Numbered from the stretch's first letter, positions 1-7,673 are shown. The stretch is 22,605 nucleotides of DNA from Bacteroidetes bacterium ADurb.Bin302 (GCA_002069025.1 MWBK01000089.1:1-22605); one strand, 5' to 3'. Translations and numbers: made by a program. The notes: generated from the letters alone by a model not told the origin.

Positions 1-1700
1 ATGTCTTTTGGAACACTCATTGTAACAATACGTGGAGCGTGAGGTTTTAAATCTGCACGTGGTTCTGCTAATGTTTCTTGGATTTTTTCAAGAATATGCA
101 TACGACCATCGCGTGCTTGTTTTAGTGCTTTTTCCAAAATTTCGAATGATAAACCATCTACCTTTATATCCATTTGAGTAGCTGTAATACCATTCTTAGT
201 TCCGGTTACTTTAAAGTCCATATCTCCTAAGTGATCTTCATCTCCTAAGATATCAGATAAAATTGCATAATTTGTACCTTTGTTTTCAGAGATAAGTCCC
301 ATCGCAATACCTGATACAGGTGATTTGATAGGAACACCGGCATCCATAAGTGCCAAGCATCCTGCACATACCGTAGCCATAGATGAAGAACCATTAGATT
401 CCAATATATCAGAAACTACACGTACTACATATGGATAATTCTCAGGAATCATATTCTTAAGAGCGCGGCAAGCTAAGTTTCCGTGTCCAATCTCACGACG
501 ACCAATACCGCGTTGTGCTTTTGCTTCACCGGTAGAAAATGGAGGGAAATTGTAGTGTAATAAGAAATGTTCATTACCTTTTATCAAGGCTTCGTCAATC
601 ATTTTCTCATCTTGCTTCGTTCCTAAGGTTACTGTGCTTAATGATTGAGTTTCGCCACGAGTAAATACTGCTGAACCGTGAGGTCCGGGTAGATAATCTA
701 CTTCAGACCAAATAGGGCGGATTTCGGTTGTTTTACGACCATCTAAGCGTAAACCTTCATCCAATACGGCACGACGCATAGCCTCTCTTTCAATATCATG
801 ATAGTAGCGGTCTATCAGAGAAGCTTTTTCTGTTAACTCTTCTTCTGTAAATTGTGCTTTATATTCGTCTTTTACAGCAGTAAAATTTGCTTCGCGTAAG
901 TGTTTGTCAGTGTTGCAAGATTTTGCTAATTCGTATGTTTTTGCGAATGTTTTATCGTGTAAGTCTTTGCGCAAGTCTTCATCATTAACTTCATGACAGT
1001 ATACTCTTTTTTGAGTTTTACCGGCAGCTTCCATTAATTCCATTTGAACTTGACAGTGAACTTTTATTGATTCGTGTGCAACTTTTATTGCATTAAGCAA
1101 GTCTGTTTCAGAAACTTCTTTCATTTCGCCTTCTACCATCATAATGTTGTCAATAGTTGCAGCAACAATGATGTCTAGATCAGCCTTTTCTAATTGCTCA
1201 AAAGTTGGATTAATTACAAATTTTCCGTCTATACGAGCTACACGAACTTCAGAAATTGGTCCGTTAAATGGTATATCGCTGACTGCGATTGCTGCTGATG
1301 CAGCCAAACCTGCTAATGCATCAGGCATATCTTCTCCGTCTGCAGAATACATTGTAACATTTACAAATGTTTCAGCGTGATAATCGTCAGGGAATAGGGG
1401 ACGTAATGCGCGGTCTACTAAACGTGCTGTCAGAATTTCGTAGTCTGATGCACGTCCTTCACGACGTGTAAAACCGCCTGGAAATTTTCCGTTTGATGCG
1501 AATTTTTCTTTATACTCTACGGTTAGTGGCATAAAATCGGTACCGGGAACTGCGTCCTTGGCCGAGCAAACCGTAGCCAATAACATGGTTTTACCCATGG
1601 TTACCATTACTGCTCCGTCAGCTTGTTTTGCTAACTTTCCTGTTTCTAGGGTAATGGTTCTTCCATCACCGAGTGTGATGGTTTTTGTTACTACATTCAT
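1..1700 (-). CDS. pnp: Polyribonucleotide nucleotidyltransferase (PNPase), 3' part missing at window edge
   Basis: PNPase degrades RNA 3'->5' by phosphorolysis and is a core part of mRNA turnover. The visible 566 codons start at ATG 1700-1698 and read [14 protein letters not shown], followed by the first RNase PH domain ([22 protein letters not shown]). An alpha-helical linker follows, then the second RNase PH domain ([23 protein letters not shown]). The catalytic-core stretch [15 protein letters not shown] is intact, with the Asp residues expected of an active enzyme. The frame runs off the left edge just after [15 protein letters not shown], so the C-terminal KH and S1 RNA-binding domains are not seen. 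It stands alone, with a TAATTTTG -7 box at 1741-1748 about 40 bases before the start, divergent from the plus-strand RNA gene. The family call is certain; only completeness is unknown. Confidence 0.97.
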   Translation of the reverse strand, partial: MNVVTKTITLGDGRTITLETGKLAKQADGAVMVTMGKTMLLATVCSAKDAVPGTDFMPLTVEYKEKFASNGKFPGGFTRREGRASDYEILTARLVDRALRPLFPDDYHAETFVNVTMYSADGEDMPDALAGLAASAAIAVSDIPFNGPISEVRVARIDGKFVINPTFEQLEKADLDIIVAATIDNIMMVEGEMKEVSETDLLNAIKVAHESIKVHCQVQMELMEAAGKTQKRVYCHEVNDEDLRKDLHDKTFAKTYELAKSCNTDKHLREANFTAVKDEYKAQFTEEELTEKASLIDRYYHDIEREAMRRAVLDEGLRLDGRKTTEIRPIWSEVDYLPGPHGSAVFTRGETQSLSTVTLGTKQDEKMIDEALIKGNEHFLLHYNFPPFSTGEAKAQRGIGRREIGHGNLACRALKNMIPENYPYVVRVVSDILESNGSSSMATVCAGCLALMDAGVPIKSPVSGIAMGLISENKGTNYAILSDILGDEDHLGDMDFKVTGTKNGITATQMDIKVDGLSFEILEKALKQARDGRMHILEKIQETLAEPRADLKPHAPRIVTMSVPKD

Positions 1701-1740
1701 ACAAATAACATTAACTTGTTTTTAACTTTAAAAAATCGTA

Positions 1741-1748
1741 CAAAATTA
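1741..1748 (-). promoter_or_regulatory. Putative -7 box of pnp
   Basis: Minus strand TAATTTTG fits the Bacteroidota TAnnTTTG box and lies about 40 bases before the pnp ATG. I see no good TTG at the usual 19-21 base spacing. The AT-rich stretch upstream contains an 8-bp TTTTATTA/TAATAAAA stem with a GGAA loop. Confidence 0.5.
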
Positions 1749-1879
1749 GCTATATTTTTTTATTATTCCTAATAAAACTGCAAAACCGAAAACGTGTTAG
1801 ATTTTGGTAAACAATTTTGTATGAAAGTTTTAACCAAAAAAATAAATTTGAAAAATAATGACAAGAAATACGTAGATTG

Positions 1880-1910
1880 TTTGATAATTTGAAAAAAAAT
1901 TGTATCTTTG
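1880..1910 (+). promoter_or_regulatory. Promoter of the plus-strand RNA gene
   Basis: TTTG at 1880-1883, a 19-base spacer, then TATCTTTG at 1903-1910. This matches the Bacteroidota -33/-7 consensus exactly, in both boxes and in spacing, and is the best promoter in the window. It predicts a transcript start at about 1914-1916, which is where the closing stem of the RNA begins. Confidence 0.8.
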
Positions 1911-1913
1911 AAT

Positions 1914-2088
1914 ACCGTATCGCAACATTTTGGGAAACTTAACAATCTATTTCTGAAACGAGTCACTTCGGGTTTATCAATGGCGTGCCGCTATCAGTTA
2001 GCTGATTGGGCGGATTACAAAGAGTTCCGGGGCCTCAAATCCTACTAATAACAAGTTTGGATCATAAATTTGCGGTACGGTTTTTCTT
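1914..2088 (+). ncRNA. Structured small RNA of about 175 nt, identity uncertain (6S-like or Bacteroidales-1-like candidate)
   Basis: This stretch has no plausible plus-strand reading frame but has every mark of a free-standing RNA gene. A consensus promoter ends at 1910. The first bases, 1914-1925, pair with 2070-2081 in a 12-bp helix (one G-U pair), extended past a one-base bulge by 1927-1930 with 2066-2069. The right arm runs straight into TTTTTCTT (2081-2088), so the closing helix doubles as an intrinsic terminator. Inside are AAACTT/AAGTTT (1935-1940 with 2053-2058), a hairpin at 1956-1975, and a two-part hairpin at 1988-2013 (CCGC/GCGG, then ATCAG/CTGAT with a TTAG loop). Its size and end-to-end pairing resemble 6S RNA, but the internal hairpins are not the simple rod of the classic form. 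It lacks the conserved motifs of SRP RNA, RNase P RNA and tmRNA. The RNA gene is well supported; its family is not. Confidence 0.72.
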
Positions 2089-2133
2089 AGCCCTTACAAA
2101 ACACAACATATTTTTATAAAAACTATGATTTGA

Positions 2134-2163
2134 ATATCCCCGAAAACTTATTTTCGGGGATAT
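2134..2163. terminator. Strong hairpin between convergent transcripts, probable bidirectional terminator
   Basis: A perfect 13-bp stem (2134-2146 with 2151-2163) closes a 4-base CTTA loop, with a CCCCG/CGGGG core. On the plus strand it is followed by GTTTTTATTT, a usable U-tract, and would back up termination of the small RNA. On the minus strand it begins five bases after the stop of the FeoB-associated gene, where it should end or protect the 3' end of the Feo operon mRNA. The U-tract on that side is poorer. Confidence 0.75.
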
Positions 2164-2167
2164 GTTT

Positions 2168-2344
2168 TTATTTACGAAGTGGGCAGTTTGCGCACGCATC
2201 GTTGTTGGGATTTCCGTCGCAAGTCTTACTATTATCGCAACATCCGGGTTTACGATTAAATGACCTGTATATGTAGATGCCAATGTAAACTACTGCTATT
2301 ACAAGTATAATAATAACAATTATCCATTCAATATTTATATCCAT
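2168..2344 (-). CDS. FeoB-associated Cys-rich membrane protein, 58 aa
   Basis: A 58-residue reading frame starts at ATG 2344-2342 and overlaps the end of feoAB by ten bases, so the two are translationally linked. The protein begins MDINIEWIIVIII, giving one transmembrane helix at about residues 7-26. A short basic loop (YRSFNRKPG) follows, then a cysteine-rich tail with Cys35, Cys36, Cys42, Cys51 and Cys54, ending NCPLRK. This is the layout of the small FeoB-associated Cys-rich proteins found after feoB in many bacteria. They are thought to help FeoB assembly or bind iron at the membrane, but the function is not settled. A longer ATG-started frame (2062-2283) overlaps it in another frame and is spurious. 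Confidence 0.88.
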   Translation of the reverse strand: MDINIEWIIVIIILVIAVVYIGIYIYRSFNRKPGCCDNSKTCDGNPNNDACANCPLRK

Positions 2345-4704
2345 AAGCTACCAATTTGAAAAATTATAAATGCCATTATCCATGCGATTGCTGTTGAATA
2401 TGCAGCAGAGAATATTCCCCATTTCCAAGAGCCGGATTCGTTTTTAATTGCCACAATTGTTGCTATACATGGGAAACATAATAATATAAATACCATGTAG
2501 CCAAAAGCTACAATTGGATTAAATGCTTTGTCATTTTGTAATGATTCGGCAAGTTTAGGGCTATCTTCTGATTTATCATCACCCATGTATAACACAGATA
2601 GAGAACTAACAACAAGCTCTTTTGCAGGCAATCCGGCTATTATTCCGACACCCATTTTCCAATCGAAGCCTAATGGTTTTATTGCCGGCTCTATGAAATG
2701 TCCTAATTTGCCTATATAGCTTTTTTCTTGATGCACTTGATTAGTTTCGTTTTCTTTTTGTAGAGGGAAATATCCTAAAGCCCATATAACTACGGATGCA
2801 AATAAAATAAGTGTTCCCATCTTTTTAAGATATTGCAAAGATTTTTCCCACATGTGGTGAAGTGCAGATTTAATAGTTGGTACTCTGTACGGAGGTAATT
2901 CCATTACAAATGGAACATCGTCACCATTAAATAAAAAGCGTTTAAATACTCTAGCCATTATTACTGCAATAGCAATTCCTATTGCATATAATGCTAACAT
3001 CACAATAGCTGCATTTTGTGAGAAGAAGGCTGCAGTTAGTAGCACGTAAACCGGAAGTTTTGCACTGCACGACATAAATGGAGTTACCAACATTGTAATA
3101 AGTCGGCTATTTTTACTTTCAAGTGTTCTTGTTGCCATTATTGCCGGAACATTACATCCGAATCCCATAAGCATAGGTACAAAAGATTTACCATGTAAGC
3201 CCATTTTATGCATTATTTTATCCATGATAAATGCTGCTCGCGAAAGGTATCCCGAATCCTCCATTAGTGATATGAAGAAGTACAGAATAAGAATATTTGG
3301 CAAAAATACTATAACTCCGCCAACGCCTCCAATAATACCATCAACGATGAGGTCTTTGAGCGGACTATCGCTCATTATATTTGCGATCCAATTGCCTAAA
3401 AGCGAGACTCCCGATTCAATCCATTCTTGCGGATATGCTCCAAGCGAAAAAGTGCACTCAAACATAATCCACATAAAGAGGAAGAAAATAGGGTAACCCC
3501 AGAATTTATGAGTTACTATAGGGTCGAGTATGCGTGTAAGTTTAAATGTTTCTTTTTTACCTTCAAGGTATGTCTCTGCCAATGCGCCGGCAATAAATCC
3601 GTATTTTGCATTTATAATTGCTGATTCACAATCTTCTTGAAGCTCTTCTTCTATATGTGGGCTTACTTTATCTCTAAAACTATAAAGCTCTTTTGCATTG
3701 TCGAGCGTTTTTAGATATTTATCAGCTTCTTTGTCTTTTTCCAATAATTTAATGGCAAAGAATCTACTCGCAACCTGACTTTCAAAGTTTCCGGCTTGTT
3801 TAATAAGTATATTTAACTTGTCAATTGCATCTTGTAAGTCGCCGCCATGATTAATATGTATATGTCGTACTGTTGGCTCTTTATTTTCATATACCTTAAT
3901 AATAGTTTCGAATAAATTATTTAAGCCACTATCGCCACTAAAACCCTCGTTGGCTATGGTAGGAACAATAGGTACGCCAAGCATTTTTCCTAGAGTCTTA
4001 TAATCGAGTTTTGCACCACTTTTTTCTAATTCATCATACATATTTAAGGCTATTACCATTGGAATATCCATATCAATAAGTTGAGTCGTTAGATATAAAT
4101 TGCGTTCTAATGTAGATGCAGATACAATGTTGATAATAATATCAGGCATCTTTTCAAATATATGTTTGCGAACATATATTTCTTCCGGTGTATAGGCAGA
4201 TAGAGAATATGTTCCGGGTAAATCGAACATATTAAATTTGTATCCTCCAAACGAAAAATGTCCTTCTTTTGCATCTACCGTAACTCCACTGTAATTACCT
4301 ACATGTTCATGCGAGCCTGATGCGATATTAAACAATGATGTTTTACCGGAATTCGGATTACCAATTAAGGCAACATTAATTGTCTTACTCTTCTCTATTG
4401 CTATATGTTCCATTATTTGAACAGGTTCTTCTATGCCAATAGGAAGATCTTTATGCTCTTTTCTCTGTGCTTTTGCCTCTTCTTCACTTATGACCTCTAC
4501 TAATGATGCCTCATTACGTCTTAATGATACCTCATAGTCCATCACCTTATATTTAATAGGGTCCTTTAGTGGAGCATTTAGTATAACCTCTACTTTCTTG
4601 CCCCGAATGAACCCCATTTCAATAATACGTTTTCTGAAATTTCCGGAACCAAGTACTTTGACTATAATTCCGGTCTTTCCTGTTTGTAAGTCTGATAGTT
4701 TCAT
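2335..4704 (-). CDS. feoB: FeoA-FeoB fusion, GTP-dependent Fe(II) transporter
   Basis: This 789-residue inner-membrane protein imports ferrous iron. Residues 1-73 form a FeoA (SH3-like) domain (MKLSDLQTGKTGIIVKVLG), joined by a charged linker to a FeoB G domain. That domain has G1 GNPNSGKT at 115-122, the switch region GNYSGVTV, G3 DLPG at 161-164 and G4 NMYD at 221-224. A helical regulatory domain follows, then the multi-spanning membrane part from about residue 390, with the Gate regions containing the conserved cysteines (FGCNVPAIMATRTL, FMSCSAKLPVY, LLCFPCIATIVAI). FeoA-FeoB fusions are common in Bacteroidota. Only 30 bases without a promoter-like box separate it from the porin gene upstream, so it is probably cotranscribed. 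The start at ATG 4704 gives a full FeoA domain. I see no frameshift or missing motif. Confidence 0.96.
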   Translation of the reverse strand: MKLSDLQTGKTGIIVKVLGSGNFRKRIIEMGFIRGKKVEVILNAPLKDPIKYKVMDYEVSLRRNEASLVEVISEEEAKAQRKEHKDLPIGIEEPVQIMEHIAIEKSKTINVALIGNPNSGKTSLFNIASGSHEHVGNYSGVTVDAKEGHFSFGGYKFNMFDLPGTYSLSAYTPEEIYVRKHIFEKMPDIIINIVSASTLERNLYLTTQLIDMDIPMVIALNMYDELEKSGAKLDYKTLGKMLGVPIVPTIANEGFSGDSGLNNLFETIIKVYENKEPTVRHIHINHGGDLQDAIDKLNILIKQAGNFESQVASRFFAIKLLEKDKEADKYLKTLDNAKELYSFRDKVSPHIEEELQEDCESAIINAKYGFIAGALAETYLEGKKETFKLTRILDPIVTHKFWGYPIFFLFMWIMFECTFSLGAYPQEWIESGVSLLGNWIANIMSDSPLKDLIVDGIIGGVGGVIVFLPNILILYFFISLMEDSGYLSRAAFIMDKIMHKMGLHGKSFVPMLMGFGCNVPAIMATRTLESKNSRLITMLVTPFMSCSAKLPVYVLLTAAFFSQNAAIVMLALYAIGIAIAVIMARVFKRFLFNGDDVPFVMELPPYRVPTIKSALHHMWEKSLQYLKKMGTLILFASVVIWALGYFPLQKENETNQVHQEKSYIGKLGHFIEPAIKPLGFDWKMGVGIIAGLPAKELVVSSLSVLYMGDDKSEDSPKLAESLQNDKAFNPIVAFGYMVFILLCFPCIATIVAIKNESGSWKWGIFSAAYSTAIAWIMAFIIFQIGSLWI

Positions 4705-4734
4705 ATATTGTTTATTTTATTTTCTCTAATGTTA

Positions 4735-5859
4735 TTAAAAATTCAAGCCAAAACGCAGTCCTAAAAGAATAGCTGTGTCTAAATGTGTTTCTGTCCCTTT
4801 GGGGTTAAATATACATTGAAAGTGCGGTTGCATGTAAATGTGATTTAGAAAACTAAATTTATAGCTAACTTCCAGATTAGTTTCGGCTTCTTTGTCTGAC
4901 GAAAAATATGCCATGCACATAGCAATTGCAGCTTCATCGGCAGGTCGTTTCTTCCAGAATCCAGTGGCATGAGCTCCTACGCTGAAGTATACATCATTAT
5001 AATTGTAAGCGGCTGGTGTCCATGATAATTGCGAAAATACGTGCATGCAGGCATCAGATGATGTGTGAAAAACTTCTTGTTCTAAACTTAAATACAAACC
5101 ATAATTGTAGTTATCTGCATTGCTTAGTTGGTCAACATGCCACCAATTGTAGGCTCCTAATTTAATATTGGATTCTAAGCTTTTGAAAATACTATATGTA
5201 GATTGAACTTCAAAAATGCTAAATATACCATCGTATTTGCTGAATGACCAATTAACATTGTATGGATTTTCATCCCAATCTTTTTGAGTACCGTCAAATA
5301 CGCCACCGGCTAACTGAAGGCCGTCTGTTACAGCATATTGTATTGTAAAACCTAAACCAGTCAATGGAAATATAGGAATAGGGTTGTTTGTGGAAATTGT
5401 TGAAGGTACTCCAAATGAACTATTCATAAATATGCCTGCATGGTCAGTTACCATAAAATCGCTATTCATGTCGATAAGTCCTAATTGTAGTCGGACTCGT
5501 TTTATTTGTTGAGCGTACCATAATTCAGATAGATATGTATGATTTCCGGCTTCAATATTATTAAATACCTGAAAGTCGCCAACCAAATCGGCACTAGGTG
5601 TTCCTCCGTGTGTGTTTTCAAGTTTTACTTTTAGAATGCCTCCCTTCCACCATTTTGCTCGGTCAGTGTGAAAACTAACTGCTATATCAGCCTTGCCCAT
5701 GTAGGCAGCTCCTGTTTTTATACCTCCGTGTAAATTACCTATTACATCTCCAATATACATTGCTTCTAGCGTAAATGGCCCTGCTTCGTAAGCATTTGCA
5801 ATGTGTGTAGTTATCAATATAAATTTGCAGATAATCGCAACTCTAAATACTTTTTTCAT
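4735..5859 (-). CDS. OprB-family outer-membrane porin, first gene of the Feo operon
   Basis: The predicted protein has 374 residues. It begins MKKVFRVAIICKFILITTHI, a signal peptide probably cleaved after the following ANA. The mature part is rich in aromatic beta strands and ends in Phe (LGLRFGLNF), as outer-membrane barrels do. Segments such as GGTPSADLVGDFQVFNNIEA, LSELWYAQQ and FPLTGLGFTIQY are typical of carbohydrate-selective porins (OprB type) in Bacteroidota. I use ATG 5859 because the frame can only be extended to a TTG at 5901, and that TTG lies inside the -7 promoter box. The gene ends 30 bases before feoAB. That position suggests it may pass Fe(II), or a small ligand carrying it, across the outer membrane; this is inference, as family members usually pass sugars or other small solutes. 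Confidence 0.85.
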   Translation of the reverse strand: MKKVFRVAIICKFILITTHIANAYEAGPFTLEAMYIGDVIGNLHGGIKTGAAYMGKADIAVSFHTDRAKWWKGGILKVKLENTHGGTPSADLVGDFQVFNNIEAGNHTYLSELWYAQQIKRVRLQLGLIDMNSDFMVTDHAGIFMNSSFGVPSTISTNNPIPIFPLTGLGFTIQYAVTDGLQLAGGVFDGTQKDWDENPYNVNWSFSKYDGIFSIFEVQSTYSIFKSLESNIKLGAYNWWHVDQLSNADNYNYGLYLSLEQEVFHTSSDACMHVFSQLSWTPAAYNYNDVYFSVGAHATGFWKKRPADEAAIAMCMAYFSSDKEAETNLEVSYKFSFLNHIYMQPHFQCIFNPKGTETHLDTAILLGLRFGLNF

Positions 5860-5898
5860 TTGTCTAAAATTATTTATTGATAGATTTGTTTTACACTG

Positions 5899-5929
5899 CA
5901 AATTTATGGGTGTTTAAAAAAAACTACAA
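5899..5929 (-). promoter_or_regulatory. Promoter of the porin-feoAB operon
   Basis: On the minus strand, TTG at 5929-5927, a 20-base spacer, then TAAATTTG at 5906-5899. This fits the Bacteroidota consensus and puts transcription start near 5894, about 35 bases before the porin ATG. No other convincing box lies between here and the FeoB-associated gene, so it probably serves all three genes. Confidence 0.7.
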
Positions 5930-5961
5930 TCGCAATAATCTGTCAAATTTCAGGATGGTAT

Positions 5962-5979
5962 ATCCCATAAAGAAGGGAT
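5962..5979. promoter_or_regulatory. Candidate operator dyad upstream of the porin-feoAB promoter
   Basis: ATCCC-N8-GGGAT, read as TAAAATCCC-N8-GGGAT on the minus strand, is centred about 77 bases upstream of the predicted porin start. The same arms, spacing and left flank recur at 6988-7005, at the regulator's promoter. It begins 10 bases beyond the regulator's stop codon and could instead be a weak 5-bp hairpin there, but no U-tract follows. Confidence 0.5.
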
Positions 5980-5989
5980 TTTATTTATA

Positions 5990-6925
5990 TTAATGTGCGT
6001 TTTGATTTTGCTTTTCTTCCAAGCTATCTATATTGATAATGCCATTTAAGATAGCGTATATTGTAAGTCCTGCCAATGATTTTATTCTTGTCTTTTCGCA
6101 GATATTTTTTCGATGTGATATAACTGTGTGGGTTGATAAATATAATTTTTCAGCAACTTCTTTGTTTGATAATCCTTCAATAAGATATTTTAGTACGTCA
6201 ATTTCACGTTGTGACAATACATTTTCACTTTTGTCTTTTTGTACGTGCTCTATGTTTTCATACTTTTCAACTAACGGAATTAATATATTGTCTTCAATAT
6301 GTGAATGAATTTTTAGGTCGTATTCTAATTCGAACAAACAAGCAAGCATCTTTCGTCTAATATTCTGCTCATCCGTAAAGTTCAAGTATTTGATTAGTAA
6401 CTCCTTAACACTGGATAAACTTTCATCAATATTATTATGGTGTTGCTTGTAAATTGTGACACTATAAGAAGAGTCAAGTGTTTGGTTTTGTGATAATGCT
6501 GTTATATAAGGGAATACAATATTATTTTCGTATTCAAAATGTTCAGTAAGTTCTTCAATATAGCTGTTTACAAAATCATTAAGTAGTTTGATACCCGAAC
6601 TATTATTTGATACAGAAATCTGTTTTACATAGTTTTTTATCTGAGGTATCTTTTCGTTTAAATAATAGTTGTGGCAATTTTTAAGATAAGTAAGGATGCA
6701 GTTGATGTCGTTTTTGTCGAAATTTGGTATTTGAACAACTTGCATACCATCGTAAAGTGCTACAAAGGCAAGGTACAAATCGGCCTTGATATTATTTTCA
6801 GTGCAAAACTCTTTTACCGTTTTTCTTTGCACTACAAGTGGCATCCCCAAGTGTTCCATCAATAATACTTGGTTGAAATTGCCGGCAATAATGTCGGAAA
6901 TATGCGTATCTTCCTTATATGCCAT
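5990..6925 (-). CDS. RIC/YtfE-type diiron hemerythrin-like domain fused to a LuxR-type HTH; putative redox, NO or iron-responsive regulator
   Basis: The predicted protein has 311 residues starting at ATG 6925; the only upstream extension begins at a TTG that forms the -33 promoter element. Residues 8-60 resemble the N-terminal ScdA/YtfE domain (IIAGNFNQVLLMEHLG) but lack its usual Cys pair. Residues 78-225 form a four-helix hemerythrin-like domain. The residues placed like the YtfE iron ligands are His85 (NCHNYYLNEKIP), His129 and Glu133 (EHFEYENNIVFP), His162/163 (KQHHNN), and His207 and Glu211 (IHSHIEDNILIP). Residues 237-295 are a LuxR/FixJ-type helix-turn-helix (LSQREIDVLKYLIEGLSNKEVAEKL, written here in part as LSQREIDVLKYL). 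RIC proteins repair damaged Fe-S clusters and react with NO and O2. Fused to a DNA-binding domain, the diiron site is more likely a sensor. Signal and targets are inferred. Confidence 0.85.
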   Translation of the reverse strand: MAYKEDTHISDIIAGNFNQVLLMEHLGMPLVVQRKTVKEFCTENNIKADLYLAFVALYDGMQVVQIPNFDKNDINCILTYLKNCHNYYLNEKIPQIKNYVKQISVSNNSSGIKLLNDFVNSYIEELTEHFEYENNIVFPYITALSQNQTLDSSYSVTIYKQHHNNIDESLSSVKELLIKYLNFTDEQNIRRKMLACLFELEYDLKIHSHIEDNILIPLVEKYENIEHVQKDKSENVLSQREIDVLKYLIEGLSNKEVAEKLYLSTHTVISHRKNICEKTRIKSLAGLTIYAILNGIINIDSLEEKQNQNAH

Positions 6926-6958
6926 AATTTTATGTGGTAATAACGTATATTTACCTTG

Positions 6959-6988
6959 CAAATATACGGTATTTAGTAGATATGACAA
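6959..6988 (-). promoter_or_regulatory. Promoter of the RIC-LuxR regulator gene
   Basis: On the minus strand, TTG at 6988-6986, a 19-base spacer, then TATATTTG at 6966-6959. Predicted start is near 6953, about 28 bases before the ATG at 6925. The -33 element overlaps the edge of the dyad at 6987-7006, so a protein bound there would touch RNA polymerase. Confidence 0.7.
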
Positions 6989-7006
6989 TCCCTTATTTTC
7001 GGGATT
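6987..7006. promoter_or_regulatory. Candidate operator dyad at the regulator's own promoter
   Basis: AATCCC-N8-GGGATT, a 20-base dyad with perfect 6-bp arms, is centred about 43 bases before the predicted start of the regulator mRNA and overlaps its -33 element by two bases. The core ATCCC-N8-GGGAT is identical to the dyad at 5962-5979. Its size suits a LuxR-type dimer, and its position suits either a class II activator or a repressor. Confidence 0.5.
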
Positions 7007-7104
7007 TTAATTCCATTCTATTAAATGCTGTAAATCGAGATTATTTATACAAAGTGTATATTTATTTTTTGCTCGTAAATATATTAGAAGTTTTCAGAAT
7101 AATA

Positions 7105-7617
7105 TTATTTATTGAATTCTTGTTCTGAAATACGATTATTGTTCATCGTTTTTTTATCATCAAGCATAAGTTCCGAAGCATCTAAGAAAATCTCGTATGT
7201 TGGGAGATGCCACACTTCATGTTTTTTTCCATCAATAATTCTATCAGCTTGTTTTGCGCGAGTGAAATCCATTAGGTCTTTGCTCTTTTCAAAGTGTTGG
7301 TTGATGAAGAATTTAATGTAGTAAACATCCTCAGGAATTTGTCTCATTTCATAGCTTTCGTTACTTTTTACATAGACAGAGCGAATGCATACGTCTTTCG
7401 GTTCGCCTATTCGCATCAATCTTACAATTACATCTGTATTTGCACCTACTTTAATTCGCAGAAAATTATTTAAACTATCTGAATATTCAGGGCTTGTCTG
7501 AGAACAATCGGGAGTAATTCCTGATTCGTACGAAGTAGTGCTCCATTCTGTAAACTCTTGTGCATTAATGTTGCATATTGAGATTAATAGTGCAATTAAT
7601 AATGATTTAAGACGCAT
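7105..7617 (-). CDS. Small secreted or periplasmic protein of unknown function
   Basis: A 170-residue protein starts at ATG 7617 and opens with a clear signal peptide (MRLKSLLIALLISICNINAQ, cleavage after NA or nearby). The mature part holds a beta-rich segment (LRIKVGANTDVIVRLMR ... CIRSVYVKSNESYEMRQIPE) that looks like a small beta-sandwich, with a motif I associate with uncharacterised Bacteroidota secreted proteins. An acidic and polar tail follows. It has two cysteines in the mature part (TPDCSQ, DVCIRS), which could form a disulfide. There is no lipobox and no membrane helix after the signal. It is followed by the RIC-LuxR regulator after a 179-base gap with its own promoter, so it need not share the same transcript. 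I do not recognise the function. Confidence 0.75.
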   Translation of the reverse strand: MRLKSLLIALLISICNINAQEFTEWSTTSYESGITPDCSQTSPEYSDSLNNFLRIKVGANTDVIVRLMRIGEPKDVCIRSVYVKSNESYEMRQIPEDVYYIKFFINQHFEKSKDLMDFTRAKQADRIIDGKKHEVWHLPTYEIFLDASELMLDDKKTMNNNRISEQEFNK

Positions 7618-7673
7618 TTTATATTGATAATTAAGTTTAAATAATATCTCTGTCGGTTATTTTGATACACAGA

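Noticed and set aside
1914..2088. The plus-strand RNA as SRP RNA, RNase P RNA or tmRNA
   Set aside because: It lacks the conserved GGAAG...AGCAG apical motif of SRP RNA, the conserved cores of RNase P RNA, and a tRNA-like end or tag frame of tmRNA. It is also too short for the last two.
1769..2283. Minus-strand open frames of 65 and 73 codons (1769-1966 and 2062-2283) as genes
   Set aside because: They run antisense through the structured RNA, its promoter and the hairpin. The second also overlaps the well-supported Cys-rich gene in another frame. Their translations show no recognisable domain.
5962..5979. The porin-upstream dyad as the terminator of the regulator gene
   Set aside because: As RNA it gives only a 5-bp stem with no following U-tract. 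Its match in arms, spacing and flank to the dyad at 6988-7005 is better explained as a protein-binding site, though I keep this as a possibility.
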